A stretch of DNA of 64,000 bases from Actinacidiphila paucisporea (GCF_900142575.1 NZ_FRBI01000022.1:1-64000); one strand, 5' to 3'; positions 42,063 through 50,608 are shown, counted from the first letter of the stretch. The notes: a model not told the origin generated them from the sequence alone. Translations and numbers: made by a program.

Positions 42063-43369
42063 GCGACCACGGCGCGTACGAGTACGGCGACGGCCACGGC
42101 CAGGGGCGCGGTCACGACGAGCGGGCCTACGGCGGCGCGGCCCCCTACGGCGCCGACGGCACCTACGTGCCGGAGCCGCTGCACGCCGCCCCGCCCCCGC
42201 AGCAGGGCCAGGACGCCGCCTACGGCGCTCCGCCGGCCGGCGACGACTGGTCGGGGCACGCCGCCGCCCAGGACGGCCAGGCCTACGGTGAGGCCTACGG
42301 CGCCCCCGCGCCCGGTGACGGCTGGGGTGCGACACCGCCGGCCGCCCACCCGTGGACGGCGCCGCAGGAATACCCGCAGGGCGGCTGGGAGCCGGCGCAG
42401 GCCGCGTATCAGCCCGAGGCGCCCGGCTATCCGCAGGGCGCCGACTGGCACCAGCCGCAGGCCCACGCCTACGCCGACCCGCAGTCCTACCCCGCCGAGC
42501 CGCAGGGGGCCGAGCACACCGCCGTCCTGCCGGTGATCGGCGACGAGCCCGCCGCCCGCCCGGGAGGCCGTGCCGCGCGCCGGGGGAGTGCCAGGACCGC
42601 GCCGGTGCGGCCCGACGGGCGTACGGGCTCGCCGATCATCGCGCCCGGCATCCAGCCCGCCGCCCTCACCGCGGCCCTGGGCCTGCTGCTCGCGGGCGGG
42701 GCCGCGCTCGGCAGGCCGGGCCTGACGGCCTTCCTGGTGCTGCTCCAGGCGGTCACCGCCGCCGGCTGGTTCCGGCTCAACGGCATGTGGCCCGCCCGCC
42801 AGGGCATCGTGCTGGCCTTCCTGGCCGGCGCGACCGCCGACGCCGCGATGCTGGTCGCCGACGGCGGCCACGCGCCCGAGGTGGCCGCCGGCACCCTCGG
42901 GGTGTGGCTGGTCCTGGTCCTGGTGCTGCAACTGCGCCACCACGGCAGCGCCGACGAGCGGCTGTCCTCGCTCACCGCGACCTCGGCCTCGACCCTGCTC
43001 ACGGTGCTGGCCTGCGGCTATCTGGCGGCCGCGGTCTCCGACGCGGGGAAGGACCCGGTGGTCGTCGGCGCGGTCGCGGTGGCCGCCGCGACCCTCGTCC
43101 GCGCGCTGCCGCTGCCCGGCGAACCGCTGTCCCTGATGACCGCCCTGCTGGCGGCCGCGGCCACCGGCGCGTTGACCGGCGGGGGAGACGGCCTCGGCTC
43201 CGCCGACGGCATCGTGCTCGCGGTGTGCTGCGGGGCCTGCGCGCTGATCGGCCTGCGGGTGGCCAGCTACGACTTCCCGTCCCGCTTCGTCCACTTCACG
43301 GCGGGCGTGGCCCTTCCGCTCACCGCGGCGGCGCCGGTCGTCTACGCTCTGGGCCGGGCGCTGACCTGA
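42059..43369 (+). CDS. Membrane protein with long low-complexity N-terminus
   Basis: This 436-aa protein is in two parts. Residues 1 to about 175 are Tyr/Pro/Gln/Gly/Ala-rich and disordered, with repeated YG, YGAP and YPQG units. The rest has about six to eight hydrophobic spans (AALTAALGLLLAGGAALG, GVWLVLVLVLQL, IVLAVCCGACALIGLRVASY). I do not recognise the membrane domain. The start overlaps the MoaD-like stop. Low-complexity Tyr/Pro tails of this kind are common on actinobacterial membrane proteins of the apical growth zone, but no link to growth is shown here. Confidence 0.75.
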   Translation: MSDHGAYEYGDGHGQGRGHDERAYGGAAPYGADGTYVPEPLHAAPPPQQGQDAAYGAPPAGDDWSGHAAAQDGQAYGEAYGAPAPGDGWGATPPAAHPWTAPQEYPQGGWEPAQAAYQPEAPGYPQGADWHQPQAHAYADPQSYPAEPQGAEHTAVLPVIGDEPAARPGGRAARRGSARTAPVRPDGRTGSPIIAPGIQPAALTAALGLLLAGGAALGRPGLTAFLVLLQAVTAAGWFRLNGMWPARQGIVLAFLAGATADAAMLVADGGHAPEVAAGTLGVWLVLVLVLQLRHHGSADERLSSLTATSASTLLTVLACGYLAAAVSDAGKDPVVVGAVAVAAATLVRALPLPGEPLSLMTALLAAAATGALTGGGDGLGSADGIVLAVCCGACALIGLRVASYDFPSRFVHFTAGVALPLTAAAPVVYALGRALT

Positions 43370-43494
43370 GCGGTTTCCCTGCCGCCGGGCCGGGAAGCAG
43401 GTAACGATCGGTGCCGCGGGGGAACCGCGGACCCCCCGCCGCCCGTCAGGCGTTGCGGAAGTCGAGGGCGGAACGAGCCGGGGAGTACGGGCGC

Positions 43495-44196
43495 ATGCGA
43501 GTGTGGCGGGCAGTCCTGATCGTGGCGGTGGTCCTGGGCGGGCTGTTCGTCGCCGCCGACCGGATCGCGGTCTCCGTGGCGCAGAACAAGGCAGCCGAGC
43601 GCGCCCAGGCAACCGAGGGGCTCGACCACAAGCCGAAGGTGTCGATCGAGGGCTTCCCGTTCCTGACGCAGGCCGCGTTCGGGAAGCTGGACGACGTCAA
43701 GATCTCGGCCGACGACATCGCGGCGCGGGACGGCGGGCAGAGCCTGCGGATCGCGACCTTCGACGCCCACCTGCACGGGGTGAAGTTCTCCAACGGCTAC
43801 CGCACGGCGATCGCCGACAGCGCCGACGGCGTCGCCTTCATCACCTACGCGGACCTGTCCAAGGCCGCACCGCTCGGCATCACCGTCTCCTCGGCGGGCA
43901 CCAGCGCGGACGGCAAGGCGATGGTCAGGCTGACCGGGACCATCCCCGGCATCGGCGCGAAGCTCAGCGTGCTCAGCCAGGTGACCGTGCGCGGCGCGGA
44001 CTCGATAGGGCTGCACGCGGTGAGCCTGCCCAAGGAGCTGACCGCGCTGGGCCTGGAGGACAACGTCAGGCAGCAGATCGACTTCGTGCGGCAGCTGACC
44101 CACCTGCCGTCCGGGATCTCGCTGACCTCGCTGACGACCTCGCCGGTGGGCATATCGGTGGCGGCCGGCGGGAAGCACGTGACGCTCGCCGGCTGA
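43495..44196 (+). CDS. DUF2993 (LmeA-like) secreted or membrane-anchored protein
   Basis: This 233-aa protein has an N-terminal signal/anchor (VWRAVLIVAVVLGGLFVAAD) and a DUF2993 domain. The domain is recognisable from VSIEGFPFLTQAAFGKLDDVKISADDI and later LPKELTALGLEDNVRQQIDF (quoted in parts). DUF2993 includes mycobacterial LmeA, which binds lipids and promotes mannan elongation of lipoglycans. A similar envelope role is likely. Ribosome site ggggag precedes the ATG. Confidence 0.83.
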   Translation: MRVWRAVLIVAVVLGGLFVAADRIAVSVAQNKAAERAQATEGLDHKPKVSIEGFPFLTQAAFGKLDDVKISADDIAARDGGQSLRIATFDAHLHGVKFSNGYRTAIADSADGVAFITYADLSKAAPLGITVSSAGTSADGKAMVRLTGTIPGIGAKLSVLSQVTVRGADSIGLHAVSLPKELTALGLEDNVRQQIDFVRQLTHLPSGISLTSLTTSPVGISVAAGGKHVTLAG

Positions 44197-44283
44197 GATC
44201 GGGCCGCTTTGTCCCGGGATTCGGGGGGCGGTAAAGAGGGAATCCACCATGCGGACAATCTTGTCTCGCCATATGACACGCCG

Positions 44284-44320
44284 GTGACACCAACGCGTTC
44301 ATTTCCCTACGATCGGGACT
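44284..44320 (+). promoter_or_regulatory. Probable promoter of the sulfur-metabolism leader
   Basis: GTGACA (44284-44289) and TACGAT (44308-44313) are 18 bp apart. The expected start point is near 44320, only a couple of bases before the leader-peptide ATG. The peptide may therefore be translated from a leaderless or nearly leaderless message. Confidence 0.5.
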
Positions 44321-44321
44321 C

Positions 44322-44402
44322 ATGAAGCGACAGGCGGATCTCACGAAGCGGCGGGCAGTCGACCTGTGCCGCGTCGCCGCCATGCTCTGTCGCATGCCCT
44401 AG
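44322..44402 (+). CDS. Putative regulatory leader peptide of the rhodanese operon, 26 aa
   Basis: This 26-aa peptide begins MKRQADLTKRRAVDLCRV and ends AAMLCRMP. It has two Cys in a DLCRVAAxLCR pattern. Very similar short peptides, with an RRxVDLxR core and Cys-Arg near the C-terminus, precede sulfur-assimilation genes in many streptomycetes and are annotated as putative leader peptides. It ends 161 bases before sseA. Stalling at the Cys codons when cysteine is scarce is the attractive model, by analogy with amino-acid attenuators. Confidence 0.8.
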   Translation: MKRQADLTKRRAVDLCRVAAMLCRMP

Positions 44403-44563
44403 GGGCGGCAGCTCCCCCGCGCCGAAGCCGGCCGCAAGGCCCCCGGCGCAGCCTGCCTGCCCCGTGCCGTGGAGCGCCGACCGAGCCGCTTGACCGCAAC
44501 GCACCACACCGCATCCGCGCGTCGCGCAACCGCACCATCCGTACTGCCCCGGAGGAGAACAGC

Positions 44564-45400
44564 ATGAGCCGCAGTGACGTCCTGGTCGACGCCGACTGGG
44601 TCGAGGCCCACATCGACGACCCCAAGGTGGTCATCGTGGAGGTGGACGAGGACACCTCGGCGTACGACAAGAACCACATCAAGAACGCCGTCCGCATCGA
44701 CTGGAAGAAGGACCTCCAGGACCCGGTCCGCCGCGACTTCGTGGACCAGGCCGGCTTCGAGGCGCTGCTGTCCGCCAAGGGCATCGCGAACGACGACACC
44801 GTCGTGCTCTACGGCGGCAACAACAACTGGTTCGCGTCCTACGCGTACTGGTACTTCAAGCTGTACGGCCACGAGGCCGTCCGGCTGCTGGACGGCGGCC
44901 GCAAGAAGTGGGAGCTGGACTCGCGCGACCTGGTCGCCGCCGTTCCCGAGCGCCCCGCGACCGACTACAAGGCGAAGCCGCAGAACACCGCGATCCGCGC
45001 CTTCCGCGACGACGTGGTCGCCGCGATCGGCACGCTGAACCTGGTCGACGTCCGCTCGCCCGACGAGTTCTCCGGCAAGCTGCTCGCCCCGGCCCACCTC
45101 CCGCAGGAGCAGTCGCAGCGCCCCGGCCACGTGCCGAGCGCCCGCAACATCCCGTGGTCGAAGAACGCCAACGACGACGGCACCTTCAAGTCCGACGCCG
45201 AACTGGTCCAGCTCTACCAGGACGAGAGCGTCGACCTGGCCAAGGACACCATCGCGTACTGCCGGATCGGCGAGCGCTCCGCGCTCACCTGGTTCGTGCT
45301 GCACGAGCTGCTCGACCAGGACAACGTCAAGAACTACGACGGCTCGTGGACCGAGTACGGCTCGCTCGTCGGCGTGCCGATCGAACTCGGCGCCAACTGA
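44564..45400 (+). CDS. sseA: Thiosulfate sulfurtransferase (rhodanese) SseA
   Basis: This 278-aa protein has two rhodanese domains. The inactive N-terminal one contains VVLYGGNNNWFASYAYWYFK. The catalytic C-terminal one has the active-site loop CRIGERS with Cys233. It transfers sulfane sulfur from thiosulfate or 3-mercaptopyruvate to a thiol acceptor in the cytoplasm. It is followed by a DUF1416 gene 20 bp downstream, the standard actinobacterial pair, and preceded by a Cys-containing leader peptide. Strong ribosome site ggaggag. Confidence 0.95.
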   Translation: MSRSDVLVDADWVEAHIDDPKVVIVEVDEDTSAYDKNHIKNAVRIDWKKDLQDPVRRDFVDQAGFEALLSAKGIANDDTVVLYGGNNNWFASYAYWYFKLYGHEAVRLLDGGRKKWELDSRDLVAAVPERPATDYKAKPQNTAIRAFRDDVVAAIGTLNLVDVRSPDEFSGKLLAPAHLPQEQSQRPGHVPSARNIPWSKNANDDGTFKSDAELVQLYQDESVDLAKDTIAYCRIGERSALTWFVLHELLDQDNVKNYDGSWTEYGSLVGVPIELGAN

Positions 45401-45420
45401 ACCCCGGAGGTATGACCGCA

Positions 45421-45711
45421 ATGTGTGGAGCCAAGGCCGGTGGGCCGGATCTGGCAGGAGTTGACGTGGCGAACGAGACCATCATCCAGGGTTCGGTGAC
45501 CCGCGACGGCGAGCCCGTGAGCGGATACGTGCGGCTGCTGGACGGCGGTGGCGAGTTCACCGCGGAGGTGCCGACCTCGGCGACCGGGCAGTTCCGCTTC
45601 TTCGCGGCGCCCGGCACCTGGACGCTGCGCGCGCTGGTTCCCGGCGCCACGGTGGACCGCACGGTCGTCGCCCAGCAGGGCGCGGCCGCCGAGGTGGCCA
45701 TCGCCGTCTGA
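45421..45711 (+). CDS. DUF1416 family protein
   Basis: This 96-aa beta-rich protein is nearly always encoded after the SseA/CysA rhodanese in actinobacteria. It starts MCGAKAGG, with Cys2 as a possible sulfur-handling residue. A transthyretin/CNA-B-like fold follows (IIQGSVTRDGEPVSGYVRLL). The ATG at 45421 is preferred over the ATG at 45412, which is too close to the ggagg. It may be a partner or acceptor for the rhodanese; its biochemistry is unknown. Confidence 0.9.
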   Translation: MCGAKAGGPDLAGVDVANETIIQGSVTRDGEPVSGYVRLLDGGGEFTAEVPTSATGQFRFFAAPGTWTLRALVPGATVDRTVVAQQGAAAEVAIAV

Positions 45712-45743
45712 CGGCGCTCCGGCCTCCCCGGCGCCACCTGACA

Positions 45744-45792
45744 CGGCCCGGAGGGCCGCACTCCGCGCAAGGGGGTGCGGCCCTCCGGGCCG
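45744..45792 (+). terminator. Terminator of the sseA-DUF1416 operon
   Basis: A perfect 18-bp inverted repeat (45744-45761 with 45775-45792) has a 13-base loop and begins 32 bases after the DUF1416 stop. There is no T-run. Confidence 0.85.
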
Positions 45793-45839
45793 CTGTCCGA
45801 GATGTTTCGGTATCGGCCTGGCGGACGTACCGTTGAAGC

Positions 45840-46133
45840 GTGGACGCACGACGCCGTCATCGCTATTTCGCCATGATGAGCACCTGCGTGGTGCTGTTCG
45901 TCATGGCATGGTCGGTCGTACGCCTCTGGTCGGTGCAGGCCGCCATCGGGATGTGTCTGGTGGCCGCGGTCATCCCTCCCATCGCTGCGATCGTCGGCAA
46001 CCGGCGCGGTCCGAACGAGCGGTGGTTCGATGAGCCGCAGGAGAAGGATCCGGACGCGGGCACCGGGGACCCGGAGTCCGACGCGTGGTGGGACGAGCTG
46101 GAGGGCAAGGGCCGCAAGGACCGCCGCAGATGA
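45840..46133 (+). CDS. DUF3099 membrane protein
   Basis: This 97-aa protein has two spans (YFAMMSTCVVLFVMAWSVV and AAIGMCLVAAVIPPIAAIVG) and a charged C-terminal tail rich in Asp/Glu/Lys. This is the DUF3099 pattern found in actinobacteria. The GTG start has no ribosome site. TACCGT a few bases upstream could be a -10 element of a leaderless transcript. Function unknown. Confidence 0.78.
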   Translation: MDARRRHRYFAMMSTCVVLFVMAWSVVRLWSVQAAIGMCLVAAVIPPIAAIVGNRRGPNERWFDEPQEKDPDAGTGDPESDAWWDELEGKGRKDRRR

Positions 46134-46152
46134 CCCCCTGCCGCGGCCGCGG

Positions 46153-46515
46153 TCAGTAGACCAGCGCCTGCACCCCGTCGGGCATGATCTCGCTGACGAA
46201 CAGCTGGGCACCCGCGATGCGCACGCCCTCGATCACGTCCTTCTCCGTGATGTCGCGCCGGGCCGCGCACTGGGTGCACAGGGTGATCCCCCCGCCGGCC
46301 AGCACCGCGTCGATCAGGTCGGGCAGCGGTGCCGCGTGCGGCAGTTCGAACTCCGCCGCCCGCCCCGGCAGCGCGAACCACGCCGACTCGCCGGTCAGCC
46401 AGAGCGAGACCTCCACGCCGCTGGCCACCGCGACGGCCGCCACCGTGAACGCCTGCGAGCACCGCTCGGGCGCGTCCGCGCCCGCCGTCACCTTGATCAC
46501 GAGCTTCTTCGCCAT
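46153..46515 (-). CDS. DsrE-family protein
   Basis: This 120-aa protein has the DsrE/TusD fold signatures KKLVIKVTAGADAPERCSQA and GGGITLCTQCAARRDI with a Cys pair. DsrE proteins relay persulfide sulfur or act in redox sensing. It sits close to sseA and DUF1416, on the other strand, consistent with a small sulfur-trafficking neighbourhood. It is convergent with the DUF3099 gene. A role in sulfur relay is inferred from family and context only. Confidence 0.83.
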   Translation of the reverse strand: MAKKLVIKVTAGADAPERCSQAFTVAAVAVASGVEVSLWLTGESAWFALPGRAAEFELPHAAPLPDLIDAVLAGGGITLCTQCAARRDITEKDVIEGVRIAGAQLFVSEIMPDGVQALVY

Positions 46516-46662
46516 CCGCCCAGCGTAGGCGGTGCAACCTTGTGGGACAGGTCACATTCCACGAGGCGGAAATTGGTAGGGACGCCGCGCGTCGGCTGGA
46601 CATAATACGAATCCGCGTGCAGCAGATCGCATGCCTGCGCGTCTTTCGCCTGGGGGGGCTCC

Positions 46663-47493
46663 ATGCAACACATCGACGGCGAAGCACGCCGTGACGCAGG
46701 TCAGGACGGGGACGTGACCCCGTCGCCGGCCCTGCTGCTCGAACCCGAACTTGTCTCGTCCTCGGTCCCGCCGCCGCCCGAGCCCTACCGGCCGATGGCC
46801 CGCCGCCGGCTGACGCTGGTCGTCGCCGCCGCGGCCGTGCTCGGCGTGCTGGCCGGCGCGGGCGCCGGCTACCAGGTGCAGCGCGGGCGCACGCCCACCC
46901 CGCTGCCGCCGCTGGTCGCCGCCGCTCCCTCCCAGCCCCGGGGCACGGCCCCGCCGCAGCCCCCGCCCAAGGTCGCCGACGACCGCGACGCGGTCTACGA
47001 GGCCGACCTGCTGAAGCTGATCCTGCCGACGCCCAAGGGCGCCAAGCAGGTGGACCGCGGCTGGCTCAGCCAGGCCGACGTGGCGGACAACTGGGGCGAC
47101 CCGGCGTCCGAATACGGCGAGCTGGGGCAGAACGGCTTCCGCCGGGCGGCCGAGGCGCACTGGACGGTGGGCAGCAGCACCTTCACCGACACCGATGTCA
47201 CCCTCATCCAGTTCCGCGACGACCAGAGCCCGTACACCTCGCAGATGCTGCGGGAGAACGAAGGCGGCGACGGCGACCACCAGGACTACGCCACCCCCGT
47301 CCCCGGCACCGACGACGGCCAGGTCCTGCCCTCCGCCGACCCCTACGACGAGGGCCACGGCCTGAAGGTCTACGTCGGCACGGGCCAGGCCAGGGTCGGC
47401 TCCCTCTACCTCCAGGTCTTCGTGAGCTCGGTCCACCCGGTGTCGAGGAAAGCCGTCCTGTCCGTGATCACCAAGCAGCTGGAGCGGCTGTGA
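46663..47493 (+). CDS. Membrane-anchored protein, first of three related paralogues
   Basis: This 276-aa protein has a Pro-rich N-terminus, one span at about 49-69 (LTLVVAAAAVLGVLAGAGAG), a Pro-rich stalk and an external domain of about 180 residues. It shares layout and short motifs with the next two genes: an early LLKLILPTPKGAK block and a C-terminal VSRKAVLSVITKQLERL. I do not recognise a catalytic motif. The gene overlaps the next by four bases (GTGA). A sensor or solute-binding role on the outer face is possible but unsupported. Confidence 0.75.
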   Translation: MQHIDGEARRDAGQDGDVTPSPALLLEPELVSSSVPPPPEPYRPMARRRLTLVVAAAAVLGVLAGAGAGYQVQRGRTPTPLPPLVAAAPSQPRGTAPPQPPPKVADDRDAVYEADLLKLILPTPKGAKQVDRGWLSQADVADNWGDPASEYGELGQNGFRRAAEAHWTVGSSTFTDTDVTLIQFRDDQSPYTSQMLRENEGGDGDHQDYATPVPGTDDGQVLPSADPYDEGHGLKVYVGTGQARVGSLYLQVFVSSVHPVSRKAVLSVITKQLERL

Positions 47494-48359
47494 GCGAGCA
47501 GCACCCGGAGCCGGCGCCCGCGGCCCCCCTCCCGCCCGAGCCCCTCGCGCCCGCGGCCCCCGCCTGGCCCGAGCCCGAGCCCGCCCCGCCCGCCCGGTCC
47601 AAGGAGCGGCGGGACCTGCTGGTCGCCGGCGCGCTGCTGGCCGTCGCGGCCCTGGCCGGCGCCGGCTACCTGCTGTTCGGCAGGGGCGGCGGCGAGCCCG
47701 CGGCCAAGGCCACGCCCTCCGCCGTGTCCTCCGCCGCGCCCACCCCCGCGGCCACCAGGGCCTACGGGGTGACGGCCGGCGGCACCCACTACGGCGATCT
47801 CGGGGAGCTGCTGCTCCCGATGCAGCCGTCCCTGGCACCGGGCCCGGACGACCAGCAGTACGGCAACGACACCGTGCTCGACGCCGCCCAGGCCAAGTCG
47901 ATGGCCAAGGGTGGTGACGGCGCCTCCCAGCTCACCGCGAAGGAGCGGCGGCAGGTCGACGCCGAGCTGGACGCCATGCACATCAAGGGTTCGGCCCTGC
48001 GGACCTTCCGCCGCCAGGACGGCAGCGACACCTACGAGCTGACGATCGTGCAGGTCGGCAACAAGCTGGCCGCGGGCGCCGCTCCCGAGGCCTTCCGCAA
48101 GCTCAGCGAGCGCTCCGACGTCTTCGGCAAGGGCCCGGCGGTGCCCGGCCACCCGCACGCGGTCTGCGTGGTGCCGGGACCCAGCACGAAGAAGGCCGAC
48201 GACCGGCTGGACTGGCTCGATGCGCTGTACTGCCAGGCCACCGAGGGGGACCTGATGGTGACCTTCCGCGTCGAGGGCCCCGCGGTGGACAGGAGCGCCG
48301 CCGTGGCGCTGATGGCCCGGCAGCTCGACCGTATCCAGGCACCGGGAGAGGGCGTCTGA
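47490..48359 (+). CDS. Membrane-anchored protein, second of three related paralogues
   Basis: This 289-aa protein has a long Pro/Ala-rich cytoplasmic tail, a span at about 44-63 (LLVAGALLAVAALAGAGYLL) and an external domain. It contains YGDLGELLLPMQPS and AKSMAKGG, matching the LLxPxP and LKAM blocks in the third paralogue. Its last segment AVALMARQLDRIQAPG parallels that of the first. A Cys pair (AVCVVPG and ALYCQATEG) may form a disulfide. GTG start coupled to the previous gene; its stop overlaps the next start (TGATG). Confidence 0.75.
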   Translation: MSEQHPEPAPAAPLPPEPLAPAAPAWPEPEPAPPARSKERRDLLVAGALLAVAALAGAGYLLFGRGGGEPAAKATPSAVSSAAPTPAATRAYGVTAGGTHYGDLGELLLPMQPSLAPGPDDQQYGNDTVLDAAQAKSMAKGGDGASQLTAKERRQVDAELDAMHIKGSALRTFRRQDGSDTYELTIVQVGNKLAAGAAPEAFRKLSERSDVFGKGPAVPGHPHAVCVVPGPSTKKADDRLDWLDALYCQATEGDLMVTFRVEGPAVDRSAAVALMARQLDRIQAPGEGV

Positions 48360-49195
48360 TGTCCGAGGTCTCCGCACCCCCGCCGCCCCCGTACCTGCCG
48401 CCGCCCCCGCCGTACGCGCCGCAGGGCGTCGCCGCCCCGAGCCGCGGCATGGCACCGCGGCTGCGGGTCGCGCTGCGCTGGACGTCCGTGCTGCTGGTCT
48501 TCGCGGTCTTCGGCGCCGGGACGGCGTACGCGGTGACGCGCCCGGAACGCACGAAGATCCCCGGGCTGGCGACGCCGGACGACGGGCGCTGGGTCTACCC
48601 GCCGCTCGCGCTGCCGCAGCTGCCCGCGCGCAAGCCGCGCCCGCTGGACACGGCCCGCAACCCCGGCGGCGTCCACTACGCCGACGTACGGTCCCTGCTG
48701 GTCCCGCTGCCCGAGGGCGCGACCGCCGACCCGGCCTTCCCCGGCGCCGGGGCCTGGCTGCCGACGGCCACCTACCTGAAGGCGATGAGCGGCGGGGGCG
48801 GTGCGCAGAAGGAGCTGTTCCTCAAGGACCAGGGCCTGCGGCACATCGCGGGTCGCGCCTGGACGATGCCCGACGGCACCAGGACCGAGGTGTATCTGCT
48901 GCAGGCGATCTCCGCGGGCTACGCCAACGTCATCGGCTCGGACGCGGACGCCAGGCCGCTGGAGGGCGTCAGCACCGACAAGGTCGACCACAGCCTCGCC
49001 GACGGCACGGTCCCCAAGGGCGTGGACATCTCCGGCTACGGCGAGACCGCCCCCTACGGCGCCGGCATGTCCCGCTACGCCTTCGTGACCGCGGGCGACA
49101 CCGTGGCCCTGGTCCGGCAGACCCGCAAGGGCGGCGAGGTGCCCGAGCAGGCCTTCCGGCAGACCGTACGGCTGCAGGCCCAGCTGCTCGGCTGA
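48359..49195 (+). CDS. Membrane-anchored protein, third of three related paralogues
   Basis: This 278-aa protein has a Pro-rich tail, a span at about 39-60 (WTSVLLVFAVFGAGTAYAV) and an external domain. The domain contains HYADVRSLLVPLPEGA and later a C-terminal PEQAFRQTVRLQAQLLG. No enzyme motif is evident. The three proteins look like products of tandem duplication that have diverged strongly. They are co-translated and so may form a hetero-oligomer on the cell surface. Confidence 0.75.
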   Translation: MSEVSAPPPPPYLPPPPPYAPQGVAAPSRGMAPRLRVALRWTSVLLVFAVFGAGTAYAVTRPERTKIPGLATPDDGRWVYPPLALPQLPARKPRPLDTARNPGGVHYADVRSLLVPLPEGATADPAFPGAGAWLPTATYLKAMSGGGGAQKELFLKDQGLRHIAGRAWTMPDGTRTEVYLLQAISAGYANVIGSDADARPLEGVSTDKVDHSLADGTVPKGVDISGYGETAPYGAGMSRYAFVTAGDTVALVRQTRKGGEVPEQAFRQTVRLQAQLLG

Positions 49196-49289
49196 GCGGC
49201 ACGTCACGTGGGGTGACCGCGCCGGGGGCAGGGCCGCGCACTAGACTTGTGGGCGGCCCTGCCCGCTGCCCTCGCGAGGAGCACGACCC

Positions 49290-49394
49290 GTGCACATTGA
49301 GTACTACTACGACATCCTGCTCGTGCTGGTCTGCGTCGGCGTGGCCGCGTTCGCCCTCTACGCGGTGAAGAAGCTCTACCAGGGCCAGCGCTGA
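49290..49394 (+). CDS. 34-aa single-span membrane peptide
   Basis: The GTG start has gagga 8 bases upstream. The peptide starts MHIEYYYD and has one hydrophobic helix, ILLVLVCVGVAAFALYAV, followed by the basic tail KKLYQGQR. That is a textbook topology for a small inner-membrane protein with a cytoplasmic C-terminus. Its stop is one base before the start of the nitrobindin-like gene, so the two are likely co-translated. Function unknown. Confidence 0.72.
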   Translation: MHIEYYYDILLVLVCVGVAAFALYAVKKLYQGQR

Positions 49395-49395
49395 C

Positions 49396-49959
49396 ATGAT
49401 CGAGATCCCCTCCGACCTGCACCCCGACCTCGTGCCGCTGGTCTTCCTGCTCGGCCGCTGGGAGGGCGCGGGCGTCTTCGACTTCCCGGGCTCGGAGAAG
49501 TGCAACTTCGGGCAGTCCGTCTCCTTCACGCACGACGGCCGGCCGTTCCTCGAGTACGTCTCGCACACCTGGGTGCTGGACGACGAGGGCAAGAAGGTCA
49601 GGCCGCTGGAGAGCGAGACCGGCTTCTGGCGCATCGGCGCGGACCGCAAGGTCGACGTCACCACCACCCGCGACGAGGGCGTGGTGGAGATCTGGACCGG
49701 CGAGCTGGCCGAGGGCAAGCCGCAGATCGACCTGGTCACCGACGCGGTCGCCCGGCTGCCCTTCGCCCCCGAGTACAGCGGCGGCAAGCGGCTGTACGGC
49801 TACGTCAACAGCGACCTGATGTGGGTCGGCGAGAAGGCCACCCCCGCGGTGCCGCTGCGCCCGTACATGTCGGCGCACCTGAAGAAGGTCGTGGACCCGC
49901 GGGAGTGGGTCGCCGACCTCAAGGACCTTCCCGACGACGGCATCGCCTTCTTCAAGTAG
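49396..49959 (+). CDS. FABP/nitrobindin-family heme-binding protein
   Basis: This 187-aa beta-barrel protein of the nitrobindin/THAP4 C-terminal family has the family motif GxWxGxG at LLGRWEGAGV. A conserved His near the C-terminus, in YMSAHLKKVVD, is the expected heme ligand. Homologues bind ferric heme and handle nitric oxide or peroxynitrite. It is cytoplasmic. The preceding 34-aa membrane peptide is one base upstream and could anchor or modulate it. Confidence 0.88.
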   Translation: MIEIPSDLHPDLVPLVFLLGRWEGAGVFDFPGSEKCNFGQSVSFTHDGRPFLEYVSHTWVLDDEGKKVRPLESETGFWRIGADRKVDVTTTRDEGVVEIWTGELAEGKPQIDLVTDAVARLPFAPEYSGGKRLYGYVNSDLMWVGEKATPAVPLRPYMSAHLKKVVDPREWVADLKDLPDDGIAFFK

Positions 49960-50059
49960 CCGCTCGGCCGCCGGATCGCCGCCGGCGGCGGGTACCCGAT
50001 CCGCGGTCCCCGGTCGCGCGGCACGGTCCCGCCCCGGCCGGGCGACCTACACTGGCCGG

Positions 50060-50491
50060 ATGGTCACCACCGACTGGAAGACCGACCTGCGCCGGCGCGG
50101 CTACCGGCTGACGCCGCAGCGGCAGCTGGTGCTGGAGGCCGTCGAGCGCCTGGAGCACGCGACACCCGATAACATCCTCTCCGAGGTGCGCAGGACCGCG
50201 TCCGGCGTCAACATCTCCACCGTCTACCGCACCCTGGAGCTGCTGGAGGAGCTGGGCCTGGTCAGCCACGCCCACCTCGGGCACGGCGCTCCCACGTACC
50301 ACCTCGCGGACCGGCACGACCACATGCACCTGGTGTGCCGCGACTGCGACGTGGTCACCGAGGCCGACGTGGGCCTGGCGGCGCCGCTCGGGGAGCGGCT
50401 GCGGTCGGAGTTCGGCTTCGAGACCGACATGAAGCACTTCGCCATCTTCGGCCGCTGCCGGGACTGCGCGGCCAAGGCGGCGGACTCGTAG
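50060..50491 (+). CDS. nur: Fur-family metalloregulator, probably nickel-responsive Nur
   Basis: This 143-aa Fur-family repressor has a winged helix (YRLTPQRQLVLEAVERLEHA; GVNISTVYRTLELLEELGLV), the metal-binding segment HLADRHDHMHLVC and a structural CxxC (CRDC), with another CRDC at the C-terminus. The position between the nitrobindin-like gene and the ygfZ-like gene is where I remember Nur in S. coelicolor. Nur represses nickel uptake and the Fe superoxide dismutase. The Fur-family call is firm; the Nur assignment rests on remembered synteny. Confidence 0.85.
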   Translation: MVTTDWKTDLRRRGYRLTPQRQLVLEAVERLEHATPDNILSEVRRTASGVNISTVYRTLELLEELGLVSHAHLGHGAPTYHLADRHDHMHLVCRDCDVVTEADVGLAAPLGERLRSEFGFETDMKHFAIFGRCRDCAAKAADS

Positions 50492-50608
50492 CCCCGGCGC
50501 CCGCAGCCCCGCCGCTCGCGGTCCGGGCGCTCTTCCCCGGCTGCCGGCACCGCCGTTCGCGGACTGCCGATCCGGTCATACGACCGGCCTGGTCGTAGTC
50601 TTGACGGC

